NCBI GenBank assembly: GCA_030447415.1
Contig: JAUJOZ010000005.1
Coordinates: 124,001-188,000 of the forward strand
Source of the DNA: Thermomicrobiales bacterium
Lineage (GTDB): Bacteria > Chloroflexota > Chloroflexia > Thermomicrobiales > UBA6265
Reading direction: 5' to 3'
DNA: 64,000 nucleotides
Under the pieces are notes generated by a model. That model searched no databases. It was not told the DNA's origin and was given only the letters and a program-made list of their open reading frames with translations. Numbering within the stretch: the first letter of the stretch is position 1; every line of letters starts with the position of its first letter. Positions 39,133 to 48,405 of this stretch are shown here, in pieces. A program made the position numbers and the translations under genes.

Positions 39133-40323
39133 ATGCCGTTTGTGCCGCAGGAGGTGTTCGCCGATCGGGCAAACCGGATCCGGGAGTATCTGGGCGAGAA
39201 CGGGCTTGAAGCGCTGGTGGTGACCACGCCCGAAAACTTCTACATGGTGTCCGGGTTTCACCTAGACGTAGCTCCGTGGGAGCGGCCGGTCGCGGCAGTC
39301 GTCCCGCTCGACGGCGACCCGTTCCTCGTCATGAACGAGCTCTCGACCAACCACCTGAGGATGGCCGAGGAGCGGGGAACGCTCTTCATCCGCGACCGCG
39401 TCATCTACGTCGAGCACCCGCGGGTGTGCAACCGCACCTACACGCGCGACCAATGGGCACAGCTGCTGGCCACCAAGCTAGGCGAGGGCGGCATCGACCA
39501 CGGCAAGCTGGGGGTTGAGGGCAGCGGGCCGACCGGGTTGAAGGCGGTCGAGCCAAGGTTCGACTTCGTCGATGTCTCTCGCTACCTGGTCGAGATGCGC
39601 CAGGTCAAATACCCGGCCGAGTTGGAGATCATGCGGCGCTGCGCCGAGCTCACCGACTACGGCCAGGACAAATTCATGGAACTGCTTCAGCCGGGCGACA
39701 TCGTCACGGCGTTCGACCTCCAGATCGCGCGCCTGATCGCCGAGGAAGGGGCCCGGCGTTACCCCGAGGACCGGCTCGAGGTTCGCCTCTTCTCGCTGTC
39801 CGGCCCAGCGTCCGCGGCGCCCCACGGTACCGGAGCAAACTGCGGCCAGCGGTTCGAGAAGGGCGACGGCGTCGTCAACATCATCATCTGTCGCCTCAAC
39901 GAGCTGGTGGTGGAGAACGAGCGCACCCTCTTTGTCGGCAGGCCGAAGAGTGACCTGCAGCGACGGGCCTTCGAGGTTGCGACGGAGGCGTGCGAGGCGG
40001 CCGCCCAGCAGATGGTCGCCGGCAACGCAGTCTCGAGCGCCGACGCGGCGGCGCAGTGGGTGATCGAGAAGGCCGGCTTGGGGGACAACATCATGCACCG
40101 CACCGGGCACGGGATGGGCATCGCCGGCCACGAATTCCCGGAGGACATGCCGTTCCTCCACCGTCCATTCATGGAGCGTGAGGTCTACTCCTCGGAGCCG
40201 GGAGTCTATCTCTACGGCGTCGGCGGCTTCCGCCACGACGACACGGTGGTCGTCGGCGCCAAGGCGCCGGAGGTTCTCACCAAGCGCTCGAAGCGTCTGG
40301 ACGACCAGATCGTACCGGTGTGA
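39133..40323 (+). CDS. Creatinase-like M24 family hydrolase
   Basis: A 396-residue pita-bread protein with a creatinase N-terminal domain (LEALVVTTPENFYMVSGFHL) and an M24 C-terminal domain. The metal-site Asp pair of aminopeptidase P is replaced: the first strand reads GDGVVNIIICRLNELV (Asn about residue 249) and the next VVENERTLFVG. The His is kept in HRTGHGMGIAGHE (residue 326) and the Glu in YSSEPGVYL, while the last Glu position appears as Asp in FRHDDTVVV. This pattern points to a creatinase-like, perhaps metal-independent C-N hydrolase, not a proline peptidase. GGAGG lies upstream of the ATG. As last gene of the transporter operon, it may act on the imported substrate. Confidence 0.8.
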   Translation: MPFVPQEVFADRANRIREYLGENGLEALVVTTPENFYMVSGFHLDVAPWERPVAAVVPLDGDPFLVMNELSTNHLRMAEERGTLFIRDRVIYVEHPRVCNRTYTRDQWAQLLATKLGEGGIDHGKLGVEGSGPTGLKAVEPRFDFVDVSRYLVEMRQVKYPAELEIMRRCAELTDYGQDKFMELLQPGDIVTAFDLQIARLIAEEGARRYPEDRLEVRLFSLSGPASAAPHGTGANCGQRFEKGDGVVNIIICRLNELVVENERTLFVGRPKSDLQRRAFEVATEACEAAAQQMVAGNAVSSADAAAQWVIEKAGLGDNIMHRTGHGMGIAGHEFPEDMPFLHRPFMEREVYSSEPGVYLYGVGGFRHDDTVVVGAKAPEVLTKRSKRLDDQIVPV

Positions 40324-41197
40324 TGAGCCAGTCTGACGGCGGGCTATAGGCCCGGACCTTGCACCTGCGCGGCACCCGTGGGCGACGACGATCGGTTCTG
40401 TCGCCCTGCGGTCGGTCGGCGATCTGCGGCGCCGCCCTGTTGACGAACGCGAAGCCGTATCGGCGTCACTTCAGCGCCTTCCAGCGCAATGGCTCGAATA
40501 GCGTCGTCGGCCTCAGCCCGGAGCGGACGAAGTCCCCATGGGTGTACGTCGCCGACGCCCCGACGCACCCGTCGGGGTTTCTCACGACCGCCGTTTCCGG
40601 CGCGACCCACCCCGCCGCGACATCCTGGCGGCCGGACGGGCACGTCCCGAGCTACGAGCACGACGTCGTCCATGCCGACGAGGAGCTCCTCGACGGCATC
40701 AGAACCCGGTAGCCACTGCGGCGGAGCTCGGAAGATGGTTTCCGCCGTCAGGCGGGGTCGACGGTGTCGCGTCTAGCACCAGCAGTCGGATCTGGACGAT
40801 GCCAGTGGAGACGGGTAGGTGCCCGGGCGACACCATCGGCGGCCCCGAGGGGGGAGCCAAGGGCGTTGGCGCAGCACGTGCGACCGGTCCACGGGACGTG
40901 CCGTTCGGAGCTGCCGTGGAGGCGACAGGTCCATCGCTGCCATCCTGCTCGCGGTACCAGCGGGAAAGCGCCTGGGAACCGTCCGTCCACGATTTGGGAT
41001 ATGGACGGCCGGAGTCACGGGTAAGCGGGGATCGCGCTCGGCGCCGCGAAGCCCGGCTCCGTAGCGGCTGAACAAGACCTCGACGGGCGGGCGACCTCCG
41101 TCAAGCGCGGCCTGCGCTATGGGGATGGGTCGCTCTTGTCGTCGGTGACATCTCGTCCGGTCGCTTCGACTGCGAGCATTGGCGTGTGGAGGATCCG
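40324..41197. other. Long intergenic region without supported gene
   Basis: About 870 bases. Several open frames exist on both strands but none has a Shine-Dalgarno site, family likeness or sensible composition. A stretch at 40440-40700 reads somewhat protein-like (ALLTNAKPYRRHFSAF, then PWVYVADAPTHPSGF) and may be a decayed gene; I cannot name it. Confidence 0.35.
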
Positions 41198-42283
41198 GTG
41201 GAGACGCTGAAGGTCGGGATCGTGGGGGCCGGCGGCATAGCGGCGCAGCATGGCATCGCGTGGCAGAACAACGCCCCGCGGGGCGAGATCGTCGCGGTCG
41301 CCGATATTTCGGAGGCGCGCGCTCGCGCGGTCGCCGACCGATTTACCGAAGGCCGGGCCCGCGTCCACACCGACATCGGCGCCCTCGTGTCAGACCCCGA
41401 AGTTGAAGCGGTCGACATCTGCCTGCCGCACCATCTCCACACGGAGGCGATTGTCGCGGCGGCGCGGGCCGGCAAGGCGATCCTGTGCGAGAAGCCGCTC
41501 TGCACCTCGCTCGAGGATGCCGCCACGATCGCGTCGGTGCTGCAAGAGACCAGTGTCACCTTCGTCATGGCCCACAACCAACTGTTCCAGCCGAGCCTCA
41601 TCGAGGGCCGTCGCCTGCTTACCGCCGGTGTCCTCGGTCGTCCCTATGTGCTGCGGTCGACCGAGGCGTTCCAACATTGGGCGGCCCGGACCGACCTGGC
41701 ATCCGGATCGCCCGGGTCGGACGAGAGCCCGTGGGCCTGGAGGGTGGATACCAAGCGAATGGGCGGCGGCGAGGTACTGGACACGGGGTGGCACGCGAGC
41801 TACCGCCTCTTGGCCCTCGCGGATGATCGGCCGGTTGAAGTTACGGCGATGATGGAGCGCTTCTTCATCCCGGAGCTGAGAGCAGAAGACACCGGCATCT
41901 TGTTGGTGCGCTTCGCGTCCGGCGCGATCGGCCAGATCGTCACGAGCTGGGCCTTCGCACCCGTGGATGGCTGGCACTTCGAGGTCATTGGCGAGCATGG
42001 GAGCATCGCCGGAGGCCCCGCTCGCACCGTTCACAAGTTGCACGGTTGGGAGAACCCCGCGGAGCGCACGCACGAGCCGGTGCACACCTTCACGGCCGAA
42101 GTCACGCACTTCCTCGACGTCGTCCAGCGTGGCGTTCAGAGTGTGGCACCGTTTGAGGCAGGAGCACGCGTGTTACAGCTCACGACAGGCGCCTACCGTG
42201 CCGTCGCCGAGCGACAGGTTATTGCCCTTCCGGAGAACCCCGTCGAGCCGGGCCTGCCGCTCGAACCCCAACCGGGGCACTGA
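41198..42283 (+). CDS. Gfo/Idh/MocA family NAD(P)-dependent oxidoreductase
   Basis: A 361-residue dehydrogenase acting on sugars or sugar-like polyols. The Rossmann start is LKVGIVGAGGIAAQHGIAW, followed by EAVDICLPHHLHTEAI and the catalytic-lysine motif AILCEKPLCTS. The substrate domain has GGGEVLDTGWHASYRLLAL, where the Asp/His pair fits the family's DxxxH motif. I prefer GTG 41198 because GGAGG (41188-41192) lies five bases before it; GTG 41186 is an alternative adding four residues. The next gene, 30 bases on, is a sugar-isomerase-like protein, so both probably serve one carbohydrate pathway. Confidence 0.85.
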   Translation: METLKVGIVGAGGIAAQHGIAWQNNAPRGEIVAVADISEARARAVADRFTEGRARVHTDIGALVSDPEVEAVDICLPHHLHTEAIVAAARAGKAILCEKPLCTSLEDAATIASVLQETSVTFVMAHNQLFQPSLIEGRRLLTAGVLGRPYVLRSTEAFQHWAARTDLASGSPGSDESPWAWRVDTKRMGGGEVLDTGWHASYRLLALADDRPVEVTAMMERFFIPELRAEDTGILLVRFASGAIGQIVTSWAFAPVDGWHFEVIGEHGSIAGGPARTVHKLHGWENPAERTHEPVHTFTAEVTHFLDVVQRGVQSVAPFEAGARVLQLTTGAYRAVAERQVIALPENPVEPGLPLEPQPGH

Positions 42284-42313
42284 CGACCGACGTGACCGGA
42301 AGTTGGAGGGACG

Positions 42314-43180
42314 ATGCACAAGACGCTCGGTCCGGCGGCGATCGGCATCCGCGGCCTGGCATTGCCGGACGCGATCGAACTGGCCCGCGTCACGGGGTTC
42401 GAGGCCGTGGTCTTCGACGTCCGGGAAGCGGCGGACCTCGCGCACGAGCATGGCGTCGGCCACGTGCGCGACCTGTTATCGCGCGCCGGCGTGCGTCCAG
42501 GCGCCTGGAGCGTTCCCGTGCGGTGGCGAAATCGAGACGACTGGGACGGAGAACTGCGCCGGTTATCAGGACTGGCGGCGCTTGCCCGAGAGCTGGATTG
42601 CCCGCGGGCGACGTCGGGACTCTTGCCGGGATCGGACAAGCGATCGTATGAAGAGAACGTGGCGTGGCACGTCGAGTCTCTTCGACCGATCGCCGGAATC
42701 CTCAAGGACGAGGGCTGCCGGCTTGGCTTGGAGTTCATCGGTCCGAAAACGTTCCGCGCGCCCTTCCGCTACGAGTTCATCTTCACGCTCGACGGGGTGA
42801 TGGAGCTAGCCAGTGCGATAGGGACGGGCAACGTGGGCGTGCTGCTCGATGCCTGGCACCTGCACACGTCGGGTGGATCGACATCGGACGTGGCGCGGCT
42901 CACGGCGAAGGACGTGGTGGCCGTGCACGTCAACGACGCTCCGACCGGCGTCCCGCGCGACGAGCTGGTCGACACCGTCCGCGCCCTCCCGCTGGAGACG
43001 GGCGTCATCGACCTGGTGGGCTTCATGCACGCACTGCGGGACGTCGGATACGACGGCCCGGTGATGCCGGAACCGTTCAGTCAACGGGTCAATGACCTGG
43101 CGGCGAATGATCCGCTGGCCGCCGCACACGAAGCCGCGCGCACGATGGACGAGCTATGGCGCGCGGCCGGTCTCAACTGA
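42314..43180 (+). CDS. TIM-barrel sugar phosphate isomerase/epimerase-like protein
   Basis: A 288-residue AP-endonuclease-2-like barrel of the xylose isomerase superfamily. Likely metal ligands sit in CRLGLEFIGPKTF (Glu), VGVLLDAWHLHTSGGS (Asp and His), VVAVHVNDAP (His and Asp) and GPVMPEPFSQ (Glu). The ATG at 42314 has GGAGGG just upstream. It follows the Gfo/Idh/MocA gene closely; such pairs often epimerise or dehydrate inositols and rare sugars. The exact substrate cannot be read. Confidence 0.8.
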   Translation: MHKTLGPAAIGIRGLALPDAIELARVTGFEAVVFDVREAADLAHEHGVGHVRDLLSRAGVRPGAWSVPVRWRNRDDWDGELRRLSGLAALARELDCPRATSGLLPGSDKRSYEENVAWHVESLRPIAGILKDEGCRLGLEFIGPKTFRAPFRYEFIFTLDGVMELASAIGTGNVGVLLDAWHLHTSGGSTSDVARLTAKDVVAVHVNDAPTGVPRDELVDTVRALPLETGVIDLVGFMHALRDVGYDGPVMPEPFSQRVNDLAANDPLAAAHEAARTMDELWRAAGLN

Positions 43181-43475
43181 CCCCGTCCACGACCACAGGA
43201 TGGCCCTACGAACCGCCGCTGGCATGCGTTTGGCATGACTAGCCGGTCGGCTCGTTACCGGCGCGAGCGCGCGGTTCGGCGCCGGTTCAGTGTGACGGTC
43301 CAGGCGGTCCGCGAACGGCCGCAGCGGCCGCGCGACCAGCGTCTTCCCACCAGCCCTACGAAATCGGCGCGACCGAGACCACCTCGGCTATGCTCCGTTC
43401 GTCGAAGCGGCGACACGTCGGGGCATCCACGGGGATTGCGGGTGGCGTCCATAGGCGGAAGCGACGGAGGCGGAC

Positions 43476-44381
43476 GTGCGCATCGGGGCAACCTTTCCGC
43501 AGACCGAGTTCGGCAATGATCCGGGGTCGATCCGTGATTACGCGCAGACGGTCGAGGGACTCGGCTTCTCCCACGTCCTTGCCTATGACCACGTCCTGAG
43601 CGCCGACGTGAGCAACCGGCCCGGCTGGACCGGTGCGTATACCCTCGAGCATCCGTTTCACGAGGTCTTTGTCCTCCTCGGCTATCTGGCCGGCGTGACG
43701 ACCGCCCTGGAGCTCGTGACCGGCGTCCTGATCCTGCCGCAGCGGCAGACGGCCCTGGTTGCCAAGCAGGCCGCCGAGGTCGATGTCCTCAGCGGAGGCC
43801 GGCTTCGGCTTGGCGTGGGCGTCGGCTGGAACGCGGTCGAGTACGACGGGCTCGGTAAGGCGTTCAACGACCGGGGCGCGCGCAGCGAGGAGCAGATCGC
43901 CCTCCTCCGCGCCCTGTGGTCCGCGCCGTCGATCACCTTCGACGGCCGGTGGGAACGCGTCGTCGAGGCCGGAATCAACCCGCTACCGGTCCAGCGTCCA
44001 ATCCCGATCTGGATCGGTGGCTACGCTGAGGCGACGCTGCGTCGCGTCGGCCGCATGGGCGACGGTTGGTTCCCCTGGCGCCCGCCGGACGACACCATGC
44101 GCGGCGCCGTGGAGCGCCTGCGAGCTTACGCGGCCGAGGTCGGCCGCGACCCGAGGAGTATCGGCCTGGAGCCGCAACTCAATGTCGGCCGCGGTGACCC
44201 GGACGCCTGGCGCACCTTCGTCGACGGCTGGCGCGAGCTGGGTGCCACCCACCTCTGCCTGAGCACGATGGGTAATCGGTTCACCAAGCCGACGGACCAC
44301 CTCGCGGCGCTGGCACGGGCGGCGGATGCACTTGGCGTGGGCACCGAAGCGACACGCGGACGTTCCGGGGGCCGGCGGTAG
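43476..44381 (+). CDS. LLM-class (F420-dependent type) oxidoreductase
   Basis: A 301-residue luciferase-like barrel. It opens MRIGATFPQTEFGNDPGSIR and has the cofactor-binding stretch LELVTGVLILPQRQTALVAK, then GGRLRLGVGVGWNAVEYDGL and IPIWIGGYAEATLRRVGRMG. It lacks the long loops of FMN-dependent alkanal monooxygenases and looks most like F420-using members, so oxidation or reduction of an unknown small molecule is expected. GTG 43476 follows GGAGGCGGAC. It stands alone; the 295 bases upstream hold no gene. A C-terminal basic tail ends RGRSGGRR. Confidence 0.8.
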   Translation: MRIGATFPQTEFGNDPGSIRDYAQTVEGLGFSHVLAYDHVLSADVSNRPGWTGAYTLEHPFHEVFVLLGYLAGVTTALELVTGVLILPQRQTALVAKQAAEVDVLSGGRLRLGVGVGWNAVEYDGLGKAFNDRGARSEEQIALLRALWSAPSITFDGRWERVVEAGINPLPVQRPIPIWIGGYAEATLRRVGRMGDGWFPWRPPDDTMRGAVERLRAYAAEVGRDPRSIGLEPQLNVGRGDPDAWRTFVDGWRELGATHLCLSTMGNRFTKPTDHLAALARAADALGVGTEATRGRSGGRR

Positions 44382-44764
44382 ATCCCTGCTCGGCGCCCAA
44401 GAAAGCCCGACTAGTGATCGACGGTGCCCGCTGTGTCCTCGGGCAGTTCAATATTGCGACGGGTTCGCCATGTCGCCGCTTCATCCACTAGGCCCCGTGA
44501 GAACGCATCTTTTAGTCTCGGTCCATGACGACCGACCGAGGAGGACGGTCTTCTGCGGGGGCATTGGGGGCCAGCGCACCGGTTGAGCTCCCTCTCCGAG
44601 CCGGCGAGTGGCATGCGCCCGGGGACCGGAAGGGATCCGCTGGTCGGCGAGTCGATGAGCCGCACAACCTGGGTGGCATCGGTGCGTGGGTACGGCTCGC
44701 ATTAACTTGCCGCCCCGACCCGGGTCCTTGTGGTCGCCGCACTTCGCTGCTAACGCCGGGGCGG
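44382..44764. other. Convergent intergenic stretch
   Basis: 383 bases between convergent genes. I see no gene and no strong hairpin here. Confidence 0.35.
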
Positions 44765-46786
44765 TCAGCGACCGACACCCCAGCCAGTTGACCGGGGGGT
44801 CGGTCGGACGCACGCGGACGTGCACCGCGTCGCGAGGGAGTTGGGGTTAGACGCGCGCCGCGTCGCTCCCCGCTCGGTGACGTCGCCGTCATCGCCCGGT
44901 TCGCAGGCCGCGCCGTCGCGGTCCGCGTCCAAGTTGTCCACATTCCGAGCGGGGCTGCCACCGTCGGTCACAAAGTACGCCTGCGCAGCGTTCAGCTCCG
45001 CAAAGTCGGCGCAGTTCATGTCGACGCCGTCGTTCCCGAGGTCTGGGCCCGGCTCGGCGTTGTCACCGTCGTCGCCGGGCTCGCAGGCGAGGCCGTTCCG
45101 ATTGGCGTCGAGGTTGTCGACGTTGCGGGCCGCGCTGCCGCCGTCGGTGACAAAGTAGGCCTGGGCGGCGTTGAGCTCCGCAAAGTCGGCGCAGTCGTAG
45201 TCTACGCCGTCGTTGCCGAGGTCCGGCGCATTGGCGTCGGTCTGGACGTAGACGAGGTAGACGGTGACGTTCGGGGTGTCGGCATCGATGGCGATGGCGT
45301 AGCCAATGTCCGAGCCGCCGAGGCTCCCTGCAACCCGGTCAAGCGCATAGCCCGCCGGCGCAGGCATATCGACGGCGAGGTAGTACGTGCCGAAGGGCAC
45401 GCCGCCCTCCTCGCCCCAGACGTAGTTGGGACCGTGGATGTTGACCGGAACGTCGCTGCCGGGACCAGTGCTGAGGGTCACCGGACCGGTGAGGGTGAGG
45501 GGAGCGGTGACGTCACCGAAGTCGCAGTTGTCGAGTGGCGTGTTCGCCGTCGGGCAGAGCTTGACCGCCAGGGCGATGGTGCCGCTTTCGTCACCCTGCA
45601 GGTCCTCGGGGATCACGTACCAGAGGCAGGTGACATCGTCGCCGGCCCCGAGCTCGAGCACGGCGCCCGGGATCTCGCTCACGGGCGCCGTGAACGGGAT
45701 CTGGCCGCCGCTCTCGCTCACACAGAAGAGGTTCTGAATCGCGAACTCAGCTGGCACGCCGCCCGTGAGAGCGTAGGTGTTCTCGTCAAGGTCGCCGAAA
45801 ACGACCTCGCCATCCGCGTCGGTCGTGCCCTCGACGGAGAACTCCGTCGCCGGAATGACGACGCGGAACACGACGTCCGCGAGGGGATCGGCGCAGTCGC
45901 TGCCGAAGTCCTCGCCCGCGTAGGCGACGGGGCAACCAAAGGCCTGGACGGTGAGCGAGGCGGACTCGGCAGTCGCCGTCGCCGTCGCCGGCGAAGCACT
46001 CGCACTCGGGATCGCCGGAACCTCGGGGCCAATGACGGCGGCGATGAAGGTTGCCCCACCGGCACCCACCGCACGAATGACTACCTGACCTGCTACGGCG
46101 GCTGCCTGACCAGCGTCCAGCGGGTTCGGCGCGGCGTTCGTGTCGTCCGCCGGGAAGACCTCGACGGCGCCGTCGGTGACGAAGAACAGGGCCGGCACGT
46201 CGTCACTGCCCAGGGACAACTCAGCTTCCTCGTCCTCGGTCAGCACGTCGCGGACGAGATCGAGGTCACGGTCACCGTCCGGGGCAGCAAACGTTTCACC
46301 GGTGTAGGCGAGTTCGTCGCCGTTGGCGTCGTCGGCCGGAACCAGGTCGATCCGCACATAGTCAACTGGCCCGTCGCCAAATGCGATCTGCTCCTGCCGC
46401 GTACCGGCCGGCACGAAGGCCGCCTCACCCGCCGCCAGGCGAGCCTGAGCACCAGAGTCGAGATTGTTGAGGAGGAGCGCGTCCTCGTCGGCGAGGACGA
46501 AGCCGAGCGCGTCCTGGGCCGGCGCGTCAGCCGGTCGCGGTGCGGCGGCGCGGTTGACGCGCCAGGCGACCTCGTCGGCCGGTAACTCAGCCACGCCGTG
46601 GGCGACGACCTGGGCGTGACCGGTGGCCGGGGACGGCGCGTCGTTGTCGAGCTGACGAGTGGCGGCCGTGGCACCCATCGCCATGCCGAGGGCGAGGAGG
46701 GCGACGACGAGCGCGGCGAGCGTGGCTTCGAGGAGGCGTGTGTGTCGAGCTCGCGAACGGGGCAAACAGGCGAACAGCCGAAGCAT
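44765..46786 (-). CDS. Large secreted protein with two C-terminal excalibur calcium-binding domains
   Basis: A 673-residue exported protein from ATG 46786 (complement). A basic start and the hydrophobic stretch ATLAALVVALLALGMAMGAT form a signal peptide. The next 200 residues look cupin-like (AQVVAHGVAELPADEVAW, ARLAAGEAAFVPAGT). The centre contains SpaA/collagen-binding B-like beta-sandwich sequence (EFSVEGTTDADGEVVFGDLD, FGTYYLAVDMPAPAGYAL). The end has two 60-residue tandem units, each an excalibur domain with Cys-flanked DCADFAELNAAQAYF and the calcium loop DADRDGAACE (or DANRNGLACE). The tail is basic. Probably a surface sensor or adhesin. Confidence 0.75.
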   Translation of the reverse strand: MLRLFACLPRSRARHTRLLEATLAALVVALLALGMAMGATAATRQLDNDAPSPATGHAQVVAHGVAELPADEVAWRVNRAAAPRPADAPAQDALGFVLADEDALLLNNLDSGAQARLAAGEAAFVPAGTRQEQIAFGDGPVDYVRIDLVPADDANGDELAYTGETFAAPDGDRDLDLVRDVLTEDEEAELSLGSDDVPALFFVTDGAVEVFPADDTNAAPNPLDAGQAAAVAGQVVIRAVGAGGATFIAAVIGPEVPAIPSASASPATATATAESASLTVQAFGCPVAYAGEDFGSDCADPLADVVFRVVIPATEFSVEGTTDADGEVVFGDLDENTYALTGGVPAEFAIQNLFCVSESGGQIPFTAPVSEIPGAVLELGAGDDVTCLWYVIPEDLQGDESGTIALAVKLCPTANTPLDNCDFGDVTAPLTLTGPVTLSTGPGSDVPVNIHGPNYVWGEEGGVPFGTYYLAVDMPAPAGYALDRVAGSLGGSDIGYAIAIDADTPNVTVYLVYVQTDANAPDLGNDGVDYDCADFAELNAAQAYFVTDGGSAARNVDNLDANRNGLACEPGDDGDNAEPGPDLGNDGVDMNCADFAELNAAQAYFVTDGGSPARNVDNLDADRDGAACEPGDDGDVTERGATRRASNPNSLATRCTSACVRPTPRSTGWGVGR
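44864..45223 (-). repeat. Tandem 180-bp repeat encoding two excalibur units
   Basis: Two copies, 45044-45223 and 44864-45043, are in the same frame with an exact 180-bp (60-codon) period. The units begin DLGNDGVD and end at a run of Asp/Gly after CEPGDDGD. They differ at only a few codons, so the duplication is recent. Confidence 0.8.
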
Positions 46787-46874
46787 GGCGCGTCCATCCT
46801 TTCTGACGAGCTTGCTGGGAATGACGAGGGTCCAACCGGGGCCGGAGTGGTTGCCCCGGCCCCGGTCGGACTGA

Positions 46875-47708
46875 TTAGGCGAGGTAGGCCTCGTAGGCCC
46901 AGCCGGTGTTTCCGTTGTAGGAGATCAGGCGGAACCCGTTGGACACCTGGTCCCCAATCTGAACAGTTACGCCGGCCGGCATCACCAGCAACACGCGCGC
47001 CGAGAGGCCTGGTTGCTCGCGCAGGTTGAGGGCGACCGTCGTCCGCTTGAAGATCGGCCCCGGGCCACCGGGGTTCCCGCCCCCGCTCTTGGCAATGTAG
47101 GCGTCCCACGCCCAGCCGGTGAGACCGTTGTAGGTGACGCTGCGGAAGCCGTCGATGACCTGGCTGGTGTAGTAGACCGCGGCGCCGGCCGGCATGACGA
47201 GGAAGATGCGGCCGCCTAGGTTGGGCTGCTCGCGCAGGTTCAGCGCGACCGTGGTCCAGCCCGTCGCGCCCGGCGGCGGGTGAACCGGGCCCGGGTCCTG
47301 ACCGCCGTCGATCCGTTCGATGTACGCGGCCCAGGCCCAGCCGGAGACGCCGTTGTAGCTGACGTTCCAGAAGCCATTGGCGCCCTGGTCACTGAGGAAG
47401 ACCGAGCCGCCGGCGGGGATGACGAGCAGGACGCGGGCGCCCAGATCCGGGTACTCCCGGAGGTTGAGAGCGACGGTCGTTCGGCCGTAGCCGCCCTGCG
47501 CCGCCGCGCTGTTGATCCGACCGAGGGTGCCGGCAGCGAGCGCCGCGATGCCGACGCCAGCTGCCCGGCGCACCAGCGTTCGGCGGCTGTAGGCCTTTGC
47601 GTCGTGAAGCGCGCGGGTGGTGAGGTCGAGCCCGGCGCCGTTGGTGGGACGGAGGGGCTGCTTGAAGCGCTCCGTCGTCGGATCGGTAGAGGTGTACTGC
47701 TGAAACAT
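46875..47708 (-). CDS. Tat-exported protein with three bacterial SH3 domains
   Basis: A 277-residue protein from ATG 47708 (complement; AAGGAG eleven bases upstream; an ATG at 47732 would add eight residues). The Tat-like signal SRRTLVRRAAGVGIAALAAG is preceded by a 40-residue hydrophilic leader. Three SH3_3 repeats follow, each starting RTTVALNLRE or WTTVALNLRE and ending in GWAWAAYI, GWAWDAYI or GWAYEAYL. They are separated by Gly/Pro linkers. Such domains bind peptidoglycan or cell-wall peptides. No catalytic domain is present, so it may be a wall-binding or targeting protein. It lies 88 bases downstream, in the sense of transcription direction upstream, of the excalibur gene and could be co-transcribed with it. 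Confidence 0.8.
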   Translation of the reverse strand: MFQQYTSTDPTTERFKQPLRPTNGAGLDLTTRALHDAKAYSRRTLVRRAAGVGIAALAAGTLGRINSAAAQGGYGRTTVALNLREYPDLGARVLLVIPAGGSVFLSDQGANGFWNVSYNGVSGWAWAAYIERIDGGQDPGPVHPPPGATGWTTVALNLREQPNLGGRIFLVMPAGAAVYYTSQVIDGFRSVTYNGLTGWAWDAYIAKSGGGNPGGPGPIFKRTTVALNLREQPGLSARVLLVMPAGVTVQIGDQVSNGFRLISYNGNTGWAYEAYLA

Positions 47709-47732
47709 GGCTGGTTTTGCTCCTTGCGTCAT

Positions 47733-48291
47733 GCCGTTTGCCGGTTTCGGCGAGGCGACCGGTTCGCCCCGCCGACCCCCAATCTAGACACGCACGGCCG
47801 CCGTCACATCGGCGGGATCACCTATTCGCTCTACCTAACGTGCGGCCGCCGAACTACTTAAGCCGTGCCAACGAGTGGCAGGCCCAATGCGCGTCCACCT
47901 CCGTCGATCCGCCAGGCGCCGCGGCCCGATTCGCCAGCGACCGCCGGCACACCACAGCGGACGATTGCCCTGACGGTATCGCTGTCGGCGCGCCGGGGCT
48001 GCCGGGTCACACCAGCCACCGCAACGCTCCACCGGCCCGAGCGAATGGCTCCTCGACCGCTGGACGGTTTCGGATCGTCGCCCGCCACGTGTCTGCACCG
48101 GTGCGTCATACCCTCGACGGGCGAGAGCGAGAGGTAGCTAGGACGCGGGCGCTCCTGCTGCGCGATACGCGAGCGCCCACGGGGCGCCGGTGCCGACCAC
48201 GAGGACGACGGCAGCCCCGGCGCCTTCCGCGCCCCATCCCCCGTTAGGTAGCGGCGGGGCGGGTCGATTAGGTGGCCGGGATAGGTGCTCC
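47733..48291. other. Divergent intergenic stretch
   Basis: About 560 bases between the SH3 gene and the next rightward leader. No gene-like frame is visible; promoters for both directions must lie here. Confidence 0.35.
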
Positions 48292-48345
48292 TACCGATGC
48301 TACCCACGCCCCCTGACCCCTAGCCTGGGGACCGTGGCAAGCGCC
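48292..48345 (+). promoter_or_regulatory. Leader element shared with 50273-50325
   Basis: TACCGATG, 17 bases, then CCCCTAGCCTGGGG and CGTGGCAAGCGCC. The same words in the same order occur upstream of the RNHCP gene. GTGGC-AAGC-GCCAC makes a small hairpin or operator here. Its function is unknown; position is about 60 bases before the start codon. Confidence 0.4.
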
Positions 48346-48405
48346 ACCAGAGCCGGAGACCCGTTCCTCCGGCGACGAACGCCGCACCAAAGAAGGAGAC
48401 CCCCG

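Noticed and set aside
40538-41071. A 177-codon frame in the gap before the Gfo/Idh/MocA gene
   Set aside because: Arg/Pro-rich product typical of random GC-rich frames, and no ribosome-binding site.
45434-46585. A 380-codon rightward frame inside the excalibur gene
   Set aside because: Charged low-complexity product and no start signal; the leftward gene has a signal peptide and recognisable domains.
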